The notes: generated by a model not told the origin, from the sequence alone. DNA of 59,355 nt from Clostridia bacterium UC5.1-1D2 (GCA_001304855.1 BBZN01000025.1:1-59355), one strand, 5' to 3'. Numbered from the stretch's first letter, positions 21,952-31,459 are shown. Made by a program: numbers and translations.

Positions 21952-23070
21952 ATGAAGAAAAGAAGTATGAGAGCTCTTAGCCTGATAACGGCAGCTGTGG
22001 TGGCAGCCGGAGGGCTTTGTGCATGCGGCGGTTCCGGCCAAAAGGCAACAGCGGCGGCGCCGGATGCGCAGGCGTCAGGGGAGGCGGCTGCTGCAGACGG
22101 AGGGGAAAAGAAAGAGGAAGCGGCGGCTCCTTCGGCAGAGGCTAAGGAACTGTCCTGGTATGTGGGGGAGGCGGAGAGCCATGCGTGGAGCCAGATTTCC
22201 TACGATATAGCAAAGGACATTGAAGAGGGTACAAACGGCAGCATTGCCATAAAGGTATATCCCGGCGCAACCCTGGGCACCCAGGCGGAGGCGCTGGACA
22301 TGCTGCGGACGGGCTCTCTGGCCTTTGAGATTACAGGCCCCAGTATTCTGGCCTCCTTCTGCGACCAGGTGCAGGTTTATTCACTGCCCTATGCATTTGA
22401 CAGTGCACAGCAGGCCTATGATTACTTTGCCTCTGAGGGGTCTCAGAAGATTTTTAATGACACGATTCTCAATGCAAGCGGCGTCCGCACCCTGGATATC
22501 TGGTATTATGGGGACCGGAATCTTACTGTCAAGGGCCTGGAGCCGGAAACTCCGGCCGATCTTTCGGGACAGTCTGTCCGGTGTATGGATACCCCTATTG
22601 CAAAGACGGTCGTGTCGGCGTTAGGCGGTAATCCGGTTCCCATTAATATGAGCGAGCTTTACCTCGCATTGCAGACCGGAGTTGTAATCGGTGAGGAGAA
22701 TCCGGTTCCCACCATCATTGCACAGAAGTTTTTCGAGGTTCAGGATGCCGTGGTTCTGACAAAGCATTCGGTTCACATGGGGACAGTGGAGGTTTCTGAA
22801 CAGGTATGGCAGAGCCTTACTGAGGATGAGCGTCAGGTTATTACGGATGTGCTGGCCAAATACCGCCCGATCATCGAGGACAGGATTAATAAGGAGACGG
22901 AAGAGGGGCTGGAGTTCCTGAAGGAAAACGGAATGAAGGTAATTGAGCCTGATCTGGACGCCTTCAAGGCCAATGCGGAAAAAGTGGTTGAAGAAAATTT
23001 CGGCAATGACCCGGAGTGGAAAGCGGCGATTGAAGATCTTAATAACTTCAAGGCCAATTGGAAGAAATAG
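21952..23070 (+). CDS. TRAP transporter solute-binding protein (DctP type), lipoprotein
   Basis: Intact 372-aa receptor. Lipobox GGLCAC near residue 25 and a charged Ala/Glu linker precede the DctP domain. TRAP signatures: VYPGATLGTQAEALDML, YYGDRNLTVKG and the conserved arginine in SGQSVRCMDTP, which in characterised TRAP receptors binds the ligand's carboxylate. The ligand is therefore probably an acidic sugar or organic acid. ATG 21952 follows GAAGGAGG. First gene of an operon with the two membrane subunits, an oxidoreductase, a NagB-like deaminase and NagA. Confidence 0.92.
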   Translation: MKKRSMRALSLITAAVVAAGGLCACGGSGQKATAAAPDAQASGEAAAADGGEKKEEAAAPSAEAKELSWYVGEAESHAWSQISYDIAKDIEEGTNGSIAIKVYPGATLGTQAEALDMLRTGSLAFEITGPSILASFCDQVQVYSLPYAFDSAQQAYDYFASEGSQKIFNDTILNASGVRTLDIWYYGDRNLTVKGLEPETPADLSGQSVRCMDTPIAKTVVSALGGNPVPINMSELYLALQTGVVIGEENPVPTIIAQKFFEVQDAVVLTKHSVHMGTVEVSEQVWQSLTEDERQVITDVLAKYRPIIEDRINKETEEGLEFLKENGMKVIEPDLDAFKANAEKVVEENFGNDPEWKAAIEDLNNFKANWKK

Positions 23071-23101
23071 AATCGTTCTGACTGATTAAACGGAGGTAAG
23101 C

Positions 23102-23591
23102 ATGAAAAAGATTTTAAAGGTTTTTAACTCCCTGGAGGAAATCATAGCGGGCAGTCTGTTCGGCGTCATGTGCGTTACTGTGCTGAGTCAGATGGTTTCC
23201 AGGATTTTCTTTAAAAAAGCATTGCTGTTTTCTGAGGAAATATCCAGATTTTGTTACATATGGGTTGTTTTTATGTGTATCTCTTTAGGTGAGAAAACAT
23301 TTGAACATTTTAACGTAGAAGTGTTTGCCCAGTTTTTGAAAGGCGTGCCCAATCAGGTGCTTCGTGCAGTCACCAGCCTGATCTGCTGTTTTGTTCATGT
23401 GTACCTGCTGTATTGGTCCGTTCAGTTTTTTGAATTTCAGAGTGTTGTAAAATCGGCGGCTATGGAGATTCCTATGTCCATTGTAGCCGCCGGCATGGTC
23501 CTTGGATTTTTTTGGGTTCCATACGATGTCTGACAAATGCATACGGATATATTAGAAAGATCGGAGAAGCGAGAAAAAGGAGGCGGAGTAA
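23102..23591 (+). CDS. TRAP transporter small membrane subunit (DctQ type)
   Basis: Four-helix small permease: hydrophobic segments near residues 12-35, 50-70, 90-110 and 125-145, with the family motif EEISRFCYIWVVF. Two losses are inferred: T near 23510 (restores VLGFFLGSIRC) and A near 23575 (restores KKEAE and a TAA at 23589-23591, two bases before dctM). If only the first is corrected, the frame would run straight into the large subunit as a fusion; the AAGGAGG before dctM argues against this. Corrected length 163 aa. Confidence 0.82.
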
Positions 23592-23592
23592 T

Positions 23593-24842
23593 ATGGAGCC
23601 CATACAAATTTTTTTCCTTGTGTTTTTGCTGCTGATGGTTATACGCGCGCCTATGTATCTGTGTCTGCTGGGGTCCTCGCTGCTTTACATATACCTTACG
23701 CCCCAGCTGTCCATGATGACTGCGATGAACCGTATGATGAACGCCCCTAATTCCTTCACCCTTCTGGCGGTGCCGTTTTTTATCCTGGCGGGCCAGGTGA
23801 TGAATAACGGAGGGGTTACAGACCGTATTTTTGGATTTGCAAAGAAAATGATCGGTCATTGGAGAGGCGGGCTTGCCTATGTAAATGTGCTCTCCAGTCT
23901 GATTTTCTCTGGAATCAGCGGATCGGCTCTGGCGGACGTAGGCGGGCTTGGGTTGATTGAGATTAAAGCCATGAGGGATGAAAACTATGATGATGATCTT
24001 ACGCTGGGCGTTACAGGGGCGTCCAGCACCGTGGGTCCCATCATTCCTCCCAGCATACCTTTTGTAATCTACGGCGCGATGGCTAACGTATCAATCGGCG
24101 CTTTGTTTATGGCGGGCATGGGGCCGGGAATCGTTTTGTGTCTGGTTCTCTGCGGATATATTTATATTATCGCACATAAACGAAATTACCCAAAGCATGA
24201 AAAATCATGCCCCGGGGAAAAATGGCGTGCTTTTATAGACGCTCTTCCTGCCCTTATGTTTCCCGCAATCATGCTGGGAGGCATCTGGACCGGATGGTTT
24301 ACGCCCACAGAGTCCGCCATGTTCAGCGTGGTATATGGAATCGTAGTGTCATGCTTTGTTTACAAGGAACTGGATATCAAAAGACTGCCCTCCCTTGCGG
24401 TAATAACAGTGAAGCAGGTGGGCCCTTCCATTGCAGTGGTTGTAGGCGCTTCCCTCTTTGCCTGGGTTATGACCTATGAGCAGATAGACAAGGTGGTTGT
24501 CAGCCTGATTCTCTCCATCACATCAAATAAATACGTAATTTTGCTGATGATTAACATTATTTTACTGATTCTGGGTATGTTCATTGAGGTGGTGGCGGCT
24601 ATTATGATTATGCTGCCGATTCTCACCCTCTGATGGCGGTTGCCAACATCAGCCCCATTCACATGGGCGTTATACTGGTGCTGAATATGATGATTGGCCT
24701 GCTGACTCCGCCGGTGGGAATGTCCCTTTACATGCTGTCCTCGGCGTCCAAGCGCACCTTTGGAGAAGTTACCAAGATGGTTGCGCCGTGGCTCATACCG
24801 CTGTTTATTGCATTGCTGATGGTCACCTACATTGAGCCATAA
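23593..24842 (+). CDS. TRAP transporter large membrane subunit (DctM type)
   Basis: Large permease that carries the sodium-coupled transport path. Twelve or so hydrophobic segments; diagnostic FTLLAVPFFILAGQVMN, SGISGSALADVGGLG, GASSTVGPIIPPSIP and LLTPPVGMSLY. One C loss near 24629 (cccc to ccc) splits the C-terminus; restored it reads LPILTPLMAVANISP, 416 aa. Start ATG 23593 with AAGGAGG upstream. Operon partner of the DctP and DctQ genes. Confidence 0.92.
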
Positions 24843-24954
24843 CTATGTTCCTGCCGGGCCTGTTCGGTTATCTGTAAGTTTGAACCTTAAAGCGTGTCTG
24901 AAAATTGCTTTCGGCCACACTCTGAGAAATCATATCATATAATTATGGAGGAAA

Positions 24955-26039
24955 ATGAAGATGAAAGCTAGAGTTGGAGTTGTCGGCGCCGGTACTTACG
25001 GCAGTGTTCTGATTAATGCCTATTACGGCGCTCACAGACGCGGAGAGATTGAATTGGCAGCCATTGCCGATATTAATCCCGATACCTTAAAGGCTATGGA
25101 TGAAAAGTACGGCCTGAAGGGCTACACAGACTACAGGGAGATGTTTGACAAGGAGAAGCTGGACGCCGTTGCGGTCGTGACGCCCGACTTCCTTCATGAG
25201 GAGGTGGTTCTTGAGGCGGCCAGACGTAAGCTTCATATCATTGTCCAGAAGCCCCTTTCCACAGACATCGGGGAAGGCAGGCATATGATTGAGGCTGCCA
25301 AAGAGAATCGTGTAATGCTTTACGTGGATTTTCACAAGCGTTTTGACCCTGCCCACATTCAGCTTAGAAATGCCATAAAGTCCGGTAAGCTGGGCGAGAT
25401 AGAATACGGTTATGTGTGTATGGAGGACAAAATCCTGGTTCCCTCCCAGTGGTTTAAAAATTGGGCCCAAAACAGTTCCCCTGCATGGTTTATCGGCATC
25501 CACTTCTATGACCTGATTTACTGGCTGCTGGGAGAGAAACCGGTTCGTGTATATTCCTCCGGCGTAAAAAAGAAGCTGGTTTCCATGGGGATTGATACAT
25601 ATGACTCCCTCCAGTCCAAATTTGAGTTTGCAAACGGAGCCAGCATCACAGTGGACGCTTCCTGGATTTTGCCCAACAGTTTTTCTTCTATCGTAAACCA
25701 GCAGATCCGTCTGGTAGGCACAGAGGTTTTCAGGAGGTAGACAGCCAGGACAGAGGCGTGGTTGCCGCTTACAGCGAGGACAGCTACAGCTACGTTGTAA
25801 ATCCCTATGGCAACATGATGATTGAAGATCCGGCGGCAGGACCGGTCCCTTCCGGATATTGTATTGAGTCCATGCTGGTATTCCTTCGGATGGTTAACAA
25901 GCTAAAGAGCGGAACAAAGCTGGAAGATTTGAAGGGCCTTTATCCCAACGGGGAGGAGGCGCTGGTATCCACCATTATGTGCCAGTATGCCCATGAGAGC
26001 GCCGGGCTGGGCAAGGTGCTGGATATAAAATATGAATAG
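24955..26039 (+). CDS. Gfo/Idh/MocA-family oxidoreductase
   Basis: NAD(P)-dependent sugar oxidoreductase. Rossmann start GVVGAGTYGSVLINAYY, second motif VVTPDFLHEEVVLEAA, and the family's catalytic region QKPLST (EKP-like, with Gln for Glu). The C-terminal domain holds GIHFYDLIYWLLGEKP. One G loss near 25727 splits it; restored EGFQEVDSQDRG, 361 aa. ATG 24955 or 24961: GGAGG spacing favours 24961. It sits between the TRAP genes and nagB/nagA, so it probably oxidises or epimerises an acidic or N-acetylated sugar before deacetylation. Other family members act on inositol, glucose-fructose or 2,7-anhydro-sialic acid. Confidence 0.87.
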
Positions 26040-26074
26040 GGATTTGATAACAGGTGAGAAGGAGACGGTGAATC

Positions 26075-26814
26075 ATGAATATTAATATATCAAAGACGGC
26101 AGATGAAATGGCTCAGAGAGCGGCTGCCTGCGCTGCAGAGGCCATTAACCGGACAATCGGGGAGAAGGGGGAAGCCAGAATCCTTCTGGCTACCGGCGAG
26201 TCTCAGATCGAGTCCATCAAATATCTGACCCGGATGAATGTGGAATGGGATAAGGTGGTTATGTTCCACCTGGATGAATACATCGGCCTGCCGGAAAGCC
26301 ACAAGGCCAGCTTCCGCAAATACCTGAAGGATCGCTTTGTGAATGTTGTGAAACCCAAGATGGCCTATATGGTAGACGGAGAGGGAGATGTGAAGGAAAA
26401 TATTGCCCTGCTTACAAAGGAGATTCAGAAGGCGCCTATCGACGTTGCTCTGGTGGGAATCGGAGAGAACGGACACATTGCATTTAATGATCCGCCTGCT
26501 GACTTTGACACTGAGGAAGCATACATTATAGTTGACCTGGATGAGAAATGCAAACAGCAGCAGGTAAACGAGGCTGGTTTGATTCCCTGGAGGATGTGCC
26601 GAAACAGGCTGTTTCCATGACGGTGCCCCAGATCATGAAAAGCCGGACCATTGTAACCATTGTCCCTGGCATCCGAAAGAGCGAGGCTGTCTGCAAGACC
26701 CTGGCCTCCAGGGAAGTGACGAATATGGTGCCTGCAACCATATTAAAAACCCATCCCGACTGGTATCTGTTTATAGAAGGCGAGTCCGCCTCCCGGATTG
26801 TTCCTCAGGCATAA
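26075..26814 (+). CDS. nagB: glucosamine-6-phosphate deaminase-like protein (NagB family)
   Basis: NagB/6-phosphogluconolactonase-like fold. FHLDEYIGLPESHKASF (about residue 66), ALVGIGENGHIAFNDPPADF (about residue 128) carry the family's catalytic Asp/His/Glu region. One G loss near 26571 (ggg to gg) splits it; restored QQVNEGWFDSLEDVP, 246 aa. The segment usual in NagB after that point is changed here to QAVSMTVPQIM. Catalyses isomerisation/deamination of an amino-sugar phosphate to a ketose phosphate. Followed after 42 nt by NagA. The symbol is by family; an altered substrate is possible. Confidence 0.8.
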
Positions 26815-26856
26815 GCGAGGGCTGCAAAAATGCTTTAGAAAGGTGATAAGCTGAAT

Positions 26857-28032
26857 ATGAAGGCTGCCATTGTAAATGGAGTTTTAATAACGCCTCACCG
26901 GATGGTGGAGGGCGCCTCCCTCGTTCTTAAAGATGGGATGATTGAGGAGATTGTAAAAGGCAATGTACAGGATGCGGACAGGGTCATTGACGCTCAGGGT
27001 AATTATGTGAGCCCTGGCTTTATAGATATACATACCCATGGCGGAGGAGGCCATGATTTTATGGATGGGACTGCAGAGGCCATAGTGAGCGCATGCAAAG
27101 CCCATCTGGCCCACGGCACTACGTCCATTTGTCCCACCACTCTCACGTGCCCGGATGAGGAGCTGTTTGCGTTTTTTGACTGTTACCGCAAAGCTGCAAA
27201 GGAGATGAAGGATGGCCCCAATCTGCTGGGAATCCATTTGGAGGGACCTTATTTTTCCCTGGAACAAAAGGGGGCCCAGGACCCAAACTATCTAAAGGTT
27301 CCGGCAGAGGATGATTACAGAGCCATACTGTCCGCCTCAGATGATATAATCCGTATGTCCGTCGCCCCCGAACTGCCCGGAGGAATGGAGCTGGGCCGTG
27401 AGCTGAGGGCCAGGGGGATATTGGCTGCCATCGGCCATTCCGACGCTGTCTACGAGACCGTCGTCCGGGCCTGGGAGCAGGGATATACCCATGTGACCCA
27501 TCTGTATTCGGGGATGTCCACCATACGCAGGATTAATGCCTTCCGCCATTTGGGAGTTATTGAAAGTTCCTATCTCATAGATGGAATGACGGTGGAAATT
27601 ATCGCAGACGGCAGGCACCTGCCGCCGGAACTGCTGCAGTTGATTGTGAAGCTGAAGCCGGTGGAGGATATCTGCCTGGTGACGGATTCCATGAGAGGGG
27701 CGGGCATGCCGGAGGGCTCCAGGGTGCTTTTGGGAAGCGTCGCTCATGGCCAGGAGTGCATTATTGACAACGGCGTTGCTGTGCTGCCTGACAGAAGCGC
27801 CTTTGCAGGCAGCGTCTGTACTGCAGATCGCTGTGTGCGGACCATGTATAAGCTGGCTAAGGTAAAGCTGGAGGATGCGGTCCGCATGATGACCAGCAAT
27901 CCTGCCAGGATTCTGGGGCTGGAAAAGACCAAGGGAACCCTGGCGCCGGGGATGGACGCGGATATTGTGATATTTAATGATAATGTGGAAATACGGAATG
28001 TAATAGTTTCGGGACGGGTTCTGTTTCCATAG
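26857..28032 (+). CDS. nagA: N-acetylglucosamine-6-phosphate deacetylase
   Basis: Intact 391-aa amidohydrolase. Metal-site motif GFIDIHTHGGGGHDFMDGT (about residues 53-71), HLEGPYFS, AIGHSDA, HLYSG (in place of the usual HLFNAM) and the catalytic Asp in LVTDSMRGAG. C-terminal ADIVIFND and a beta-sandwich complete the fold. It removes acetate from an N-acetyl-hexosamine 6-phosphate, feeding the NagB-like enzyme upstream. Last gene of the TRAP operon, followed by a hairpin. Confidence 0.92.
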   Translation: MKAAIVNGVLITPHRMVEGASLVLKDGMIEEIVKGNVQDADRVIDAQGNYVSPGFIDIHTHGGGGHDFMDGTAEAIVSACKAHLAHGTTSICPTTLTCPDEELFAFFDCYRKAAKEMKDGPNLLGIHLEGPYFSLEQKGAQDPNYLKVPAEDDYRAILSASDDIIRMSVAPELPGGMELGRELRARGILAAIGHSDAVYETVVRAWEQGYTHVTHLYSGMSTIRRINAFRHLGVIESSYLIDGMTVEIIADGRHLPPELLQLIVKLKPVEDICLVTDSMRGAGMPEGSRVLLGSVAHGQECIIDNGVAVLPDRSAFAGSVCTADRCVRTMYKLAKVKLEDAVRMMTSNPARILGLEKTKGTLAPGMDADIVIFNDNVEIRNVIVSGRVLFP

Positions 28033-28437
28033 ACAATAGGGCGGCAGCCTGTCGGATTCTGAAGAAGGATTCGGCGGGCTGCCGTCTTTGGCGCGCTTGT
28101 CGCCGGCGTATTTTTGCATTCCGCCGCCCGATCTGGGACGGCAAACCGGCAGCCCTTCAGACGGCGCATCTTCTTGACTGAAAAAACGGTCAGGAAGCAT
28201 GGGATGTCCATCCCATGTGAAACGCGGCGCAAAATCGGTCTTACAAGGGAGCTTAACGCCCGCTTTTGCACCACGTCTCCCGCCGCCTGAAGGGTTACAC
28301 AAACTGTAAAATTTACCAAAGGGGCTTCGATTATCTCTTGACAAACCGTGGTAAAAATATTAAAATGTAATCGGTTACATAATTTTGTTTTATACATAAT
28401 GCCAACCCGGAATGGATTGTGAAAGGAATACGGCAAA
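28033..28437. promoter_or_regulatory. intergenic region: terminator, structured segment, promoter and operator A
   Basis: CGGCAGCC (28042-28049) and GGCTGCCG (28077-28084), then TCTTTG, close the nagA operon. 28090-28330 is G+C-rich and non-coding but structured; CATGGGAT and ATCCCATG (28198-28217) form a perfect 8-bp hairpin with a 4-nt loop. Then comes a promoter TTGACA (28338-28343), 17 nt, TAAAAT (28361-28366), overlapped by operator A, ATGTAATCGGTTACAT (28365-28380), with perfect 6-bp arms. Confidence 0.75.
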
Positions 28438-29490
28438 ATGCAGGAGATACGAAAGACGTTTGATTATTGTGGATTAAAGTATGAAGTGTTAGAGCTTGGA
28501 GAGGGCTGGAAGCTTGTGGTGGCGCAGCATGGAGGCCATGTGTTCGGCCCCTTCTCGGAGCGTTACCCTGAGGGAATATTCTGGATGCCGGAATCTGTGA
28601 AAGATCCTGACAGCTACAAAAAGCTGGTGGATAGCCGGGACTGGAATACCGGCGGGGACCGGGTCTGGGTGGCGCCTGAGATTCAGTTTAACATTAAGGA
28701 TCGGAAGCGTTACCGGGAAACGTTGGATACGCCAAAGACCATAGATCCGGGAGATTTTTCCATGGAGCGCAGTAAAAATGCGGTGATCCTCCGCCAGTCC
28801 ATGGACTTGGAATCTTACAATACCGTGACAGGCAGGATACATGTGGAGTTGGTGAGAACCATACATAAGGCCCTAAATCCTTTGCGAAAGCTGGAGTACT
28901 GTGATATACTCATGCAAGGCGTATCCTGGTGCGGCTTCGAGCAGGTGCTGGATTTGAAGGCGGAGAGCGGACAGGATATCTATGCGGAAAGCTGGGATCT
29001 TGTGCAGATCAGGCCCATGGGAACTTTGTACATTCCCATGTACCGTCCTTTGAGGGGGACGGACCACTACGAGCCGGCCGGCAGGCATGAATATCTGGGC
29101 GGGCATGGCGTTTGCCTGCGGATCACAGGGGATTCCCGCTATAAAATCGGTTATAAGTCTGCGGCGCTGACGGGAAGGTTCGGATACATGTCCGACGGGC
29201 AGGATGGGGAGAGCTGCCTTATTATCACCAACTACCCCAACAATCCCTCGGCCATGTATTCGGAGGAGCCGCCGCTGCTGGAGGGGGATACAGGCTATTC
29301 CGTTCATATCTATAATGATGACGGTAATTCCGGAGGATTTGCGGAAATGGAATGCAATATGCAGACCATCGGGCGTCCTACGGGGCTGAATCGTTCCATA
29401 GAGCGCGTGACTAAATGGATCTATACCGGAAAGAAAGAGCGTCTGAAAGGGATAGCGGAGGCGCTTCTGGGCTACGGATTTGAAAACTGA
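28438..29490 (+). CDS. uncharacterised protein, possibly galactose-mutarotase-like fold
   Basis: Intact 350-aa cytoplasmic protein without signal peptide or membrane segment. I do not recognise the family with certainty. It is rich in predicted beta strands; the motifs GGDRVWVAPEIQF (about residue 79) and the final NYPNNPSAMYSEEPP region recall DUF4380/DUF6786-type sugar-binding beta-sandwich proteins related to aldose epimerases. It is transcribed alone from a promoter overlapped by operator A, just upstream of the LacI gene that probably binds that operator. A role on the same sugar as the ABC operon beyond (anomer or epimer handling) is inference. Confidence 0.7.
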   Translation: MQEIRKTFDYCGLKYEVLELGEGWKLVVAQHGGHVFGPFSERYPEGIFWMPESVKDPDSYKKLVDSRDWNTGGDRVWVAPEIQFNIKDRKRYRETLDTPKTIDPGDFSMERSKNAVILRQSMDLESYNTVTGRIHVELVRTIHKALNPLRKLEYCDILMQGVSWCGFEQVLDLKAESGQDIYAESWDLVQIRPMGTLYIPMYRPLRGTDHYEPAGRHEYLGGHGVCLRITGDSRYKIGYKSAALTGRFGYMSDGQDGESCLIITNYPNNPSAMYSEEPPLLEGDTGYSVHIYNDDGNSGGFAEMECNMQTIGRPTGLNRSIERVTKWIYTGKKERLKGIAEALLGYGFEN

Positions 29491-29583
29491 AGGGCTGTTT
29501 GGGGCGGGACAGAGTGTTTGTGGTAAAAATGCACAATGCAATCTGTGAAAAACGCCCAATTAAATATTTTGCAAAGGTGCCTA

Positions 29584-29634
29584 TTGACAATATTATCGCA
29601 TCATGGTAATATTTCTGTAGGTAAGCGGTTACAT
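29584..29634 (+). promoter_or_regulatory. promoter and operator B of the LacI gene
   Basis: TTGACA (29584-29589), 17 nt, TAATAT (29607-29612). GTAAGCGGTTAC (29621-29632) has perfect 4-bp arms and matches the other three operators. It lies at the probable transcription start, four bases before the ATG, suggesting autorepression. The leader would be only about 20 nt with no clear Shine-Dalgarno. Confidence 0.75.
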
Positions 29635-29637
29635 TAT

Positions 29638-30646
29638 ATGAATATTAGCGATATTGCACAAAAGGCCGGGGTATCAACGGCAACCGTATCAAGGGTTATC
29701 AATAACAGCAAACGGGTAAAGCCTGACACGCGTGAAAAGGTTCTGAAGATTATTCAGGAGAATGACTTTGTACCCAGCGCAATTGCCAGAAGCCTGAGCG
29801 TACAGAGCACTTCAAACATCGGAGTAATCTTTCCGGACATAGAGAATCCCTTTTTTCCGGCGCCTTTTACGGAATCACAAAGGTGGCTGAGCAAAACCAC
29901 TACAATGTGTTTTTCTTTAACTCTGATGAGAATGTGCTGAAAGAGCAGGAGTTTCTGCGGATGGTGGTGGGCCAGCATTTGGCAGGTATTATCATCACGC
30001 CTATCGACAGTTTCGCCGCCGTTACGAGAGAACTGCTGCAAGATCTTGAGAACAAGGGAATACCGGTAGTTTTACTGGACAGGGACATCCGCGGCGGTAA
30101 CTTCAGCACCGTTTTGGCTGAGAATGAAAAGGGAGCATACCTGGCGGTCAGCCAGTTAATCCGGGAGGGCCATGAAAAGATTGCTATCATTGAGGGCATG
30201 CCTTCAAACCGTCCTATATATGAGCGGTCCAGGGGATATCGAAAAGCCATGGACGACTATGAGATTCCCATACGGGGCGAATATATGGTCCGGGGAGATC
30301 AGAAGTCGGATTTGGCCTATGAGATGACCGGAAAGCTTATGGGGCTTCCTGAGCCGCCTACGGCCATCTTCACCTGCAACAACATGATGACCCTGGGATG
30401 TCTGAGATACCTGACGGAGCAGGGGTTAATGATTGGCAGGGACATTTCACTTATCGGGTTTGACGACATCGGAGCCTGAGGGTAATTGATTTCAAGCTTT
30501 CCGTGGTGGACCGGTCTGAAACCGAGATGGGCAAGATTGCCATGAGAATGCTGGTAGACCGTTTGAAAGACCCTGAGGGAGAGAGGGAAACCGAGATTCT
30601 GCCTGTGAAGCTGATACTTCGGGGCTCGGAGAAGCTTCAGAGGTAG
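29638..30646 (+). CDS. LacI-family transcriptional regulator
   Basis: HTH at the very N-terminus, ISDIAQKAGVSTATVSRVIN, then the hinge segment ending PSAIARSL, and a PBP-like effector domain (NIGVIFPDIENPFF, VVLLDRDIRGGN, SLIGFDDIGALR after correction). ATG 29638 is fixed by the HTH; the open frame upstream is spurious. T loss near 29853 (restores FFSGAFYGITKVAEQ) and C loss near 30475 (ccc to cc, restores DIGALRVIDF). Corrected length 336 aa. Four near-identical operators flank it: before 28438, before itself, and two before the SIS-isomerase operon, so it is likely a local regulator of both. Confidence 0.9.
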
Positions 30647-30705
30647 AATGCACACAGGTGTAAGAACATACAGATACGTTAGAAAAGCAGGTACATACGT
30701 TAGAA

Positions 30706-30728
30706 AGCCATTTCCCAAGGAAATGGTT
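30706..30728 (+). terminator. short hairpin after the LacI gene
   Basis: CCATTTCC (30708-30715) and GGAAATGG (30719-30726) form an 8-bp stem with a 3-nt loop, followed by TTCTTCT. It precedes operator C, so it probably ends the LacI transcript. Two copies of ATACGTTAGAAA lie just before it. Confidence 0.5.
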
Positions 30729-30744
30729 CTTCTAAAAAGAGAAA

Positions 30745-30855
30745 ATGTAAGCGGTTGCACAAAAGTGTGAACCAATTACATAGAAAACCAGAGATTATTT
30801 GTGATAACTGGTTAATCTGTTAATTTTTTTATAATATAAATGTAATCGGTTACAT
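30745..30855 (+). promoter_or_regulatory. operators C and D and promoter of the hexulose-type operon
   Basis: Operator C is ATGTAAGCGGTTGCAC (30745-30760), operator D is ATGTAATCGGTTACAT (30840-30855), identical to operator A. Their starts are 95 bp apart (about nine helical turns), allowing looping. TATAAT is at 30830-30835, just before D; no good -35 is seen at 17 nt. Both also fit the cre consensus TGNAANCGNTNNCA, so CcpA could bind too. Confidence 0.75.
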
Positions 30856-30887
30856 TAGAGCGGCCGGAATTAGGAGGGAAAGGCGTA

Positions 30888-31459
30888 GTGACATTTGCTG
30901 AACGGTATCAAAATTATGTAGGTATAATTCTTACGGAACACCAGGCTGTTTTTAACGCTCAGGACATGGATGAGCTGCTGAGATTCATTCATGCAATTAG
31001 GGATGCAGGGCGGGTGTTTGTGGTGGGCGCCGGACGGGAGGGAATTGCAGCGAGAAGCTTCGCCATGAGGCTGATGCATCTGGGCAAAGAGACTTACTGG
31101 CTTTGGGACGATACCACGCCGGGAATGGGCGAAGGGGATTTGTTCCTTGCGGTGGATGGTTCGGGTAAGATAGGGCATATCGACTACCTGGTGGACCAGG
31201 CTCTGCATACCGGAGCAAAAACAGGGATTATCACAGGCGCTCCGGGGGAACGGATTCCCCAGGCCGCCGATTATGTTTTGTTTGTTCCGGCAGCCGTATA
31301 TAAGGGAAGTGATTCCCGTGTTGTAAAGTCCCGGCAGCTATGGGAAATCTTTTTGAGCAGCATTTGTTCCTGCTCTTTGATATAGCGGCAATGCTCCTGA
31401 GAGAGGAGATGGGACTTTCCTTTGAGCAGATGGAAAGCCGCCACAGGAATATTGAATAG
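30888..31459 (+). CDS. SIS-domain sugar isomerase, 6-phospho-3-hexuloisomerase-like
   Basis: Small single SIS-domain protein (190 aa corrected). VVGAGREGIAARSFAMRLMHLG (shown as two halves: AGREGIAARS, MRLMHLG) and the LAVDGSGK phosphate-binding loop match the HxlB group, which interconverts 3-hexulose 6-phosphate and fructose 6-phosphate. One C loss near 31343 (restores RQPMGNLFEQHLFLLFD, the conserved PMGxxFEQ segment). GTG 30888 has GGAGGG 9 nt upstream. First gene of the ABC operon; no HxlA synthase is in the window, so the partner substrate probably comes from the transported sugar. Confidence 0.83.

Noticed and set aside
23102..24842. DctQ-DctM fusion protein
   Set aside because: Correcting only one indel gives a continuous frame, but an AAGGAGG before the dctM ATG and a TAA two bases ahead after restoring one A favour separate genes.
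27337..28436. Long minus-strand frames opposite nagA and its downstream region
   Set aside because: They are shadows of nagA in the antisense frames plus G+C-rich intergenic DNA; no start context.
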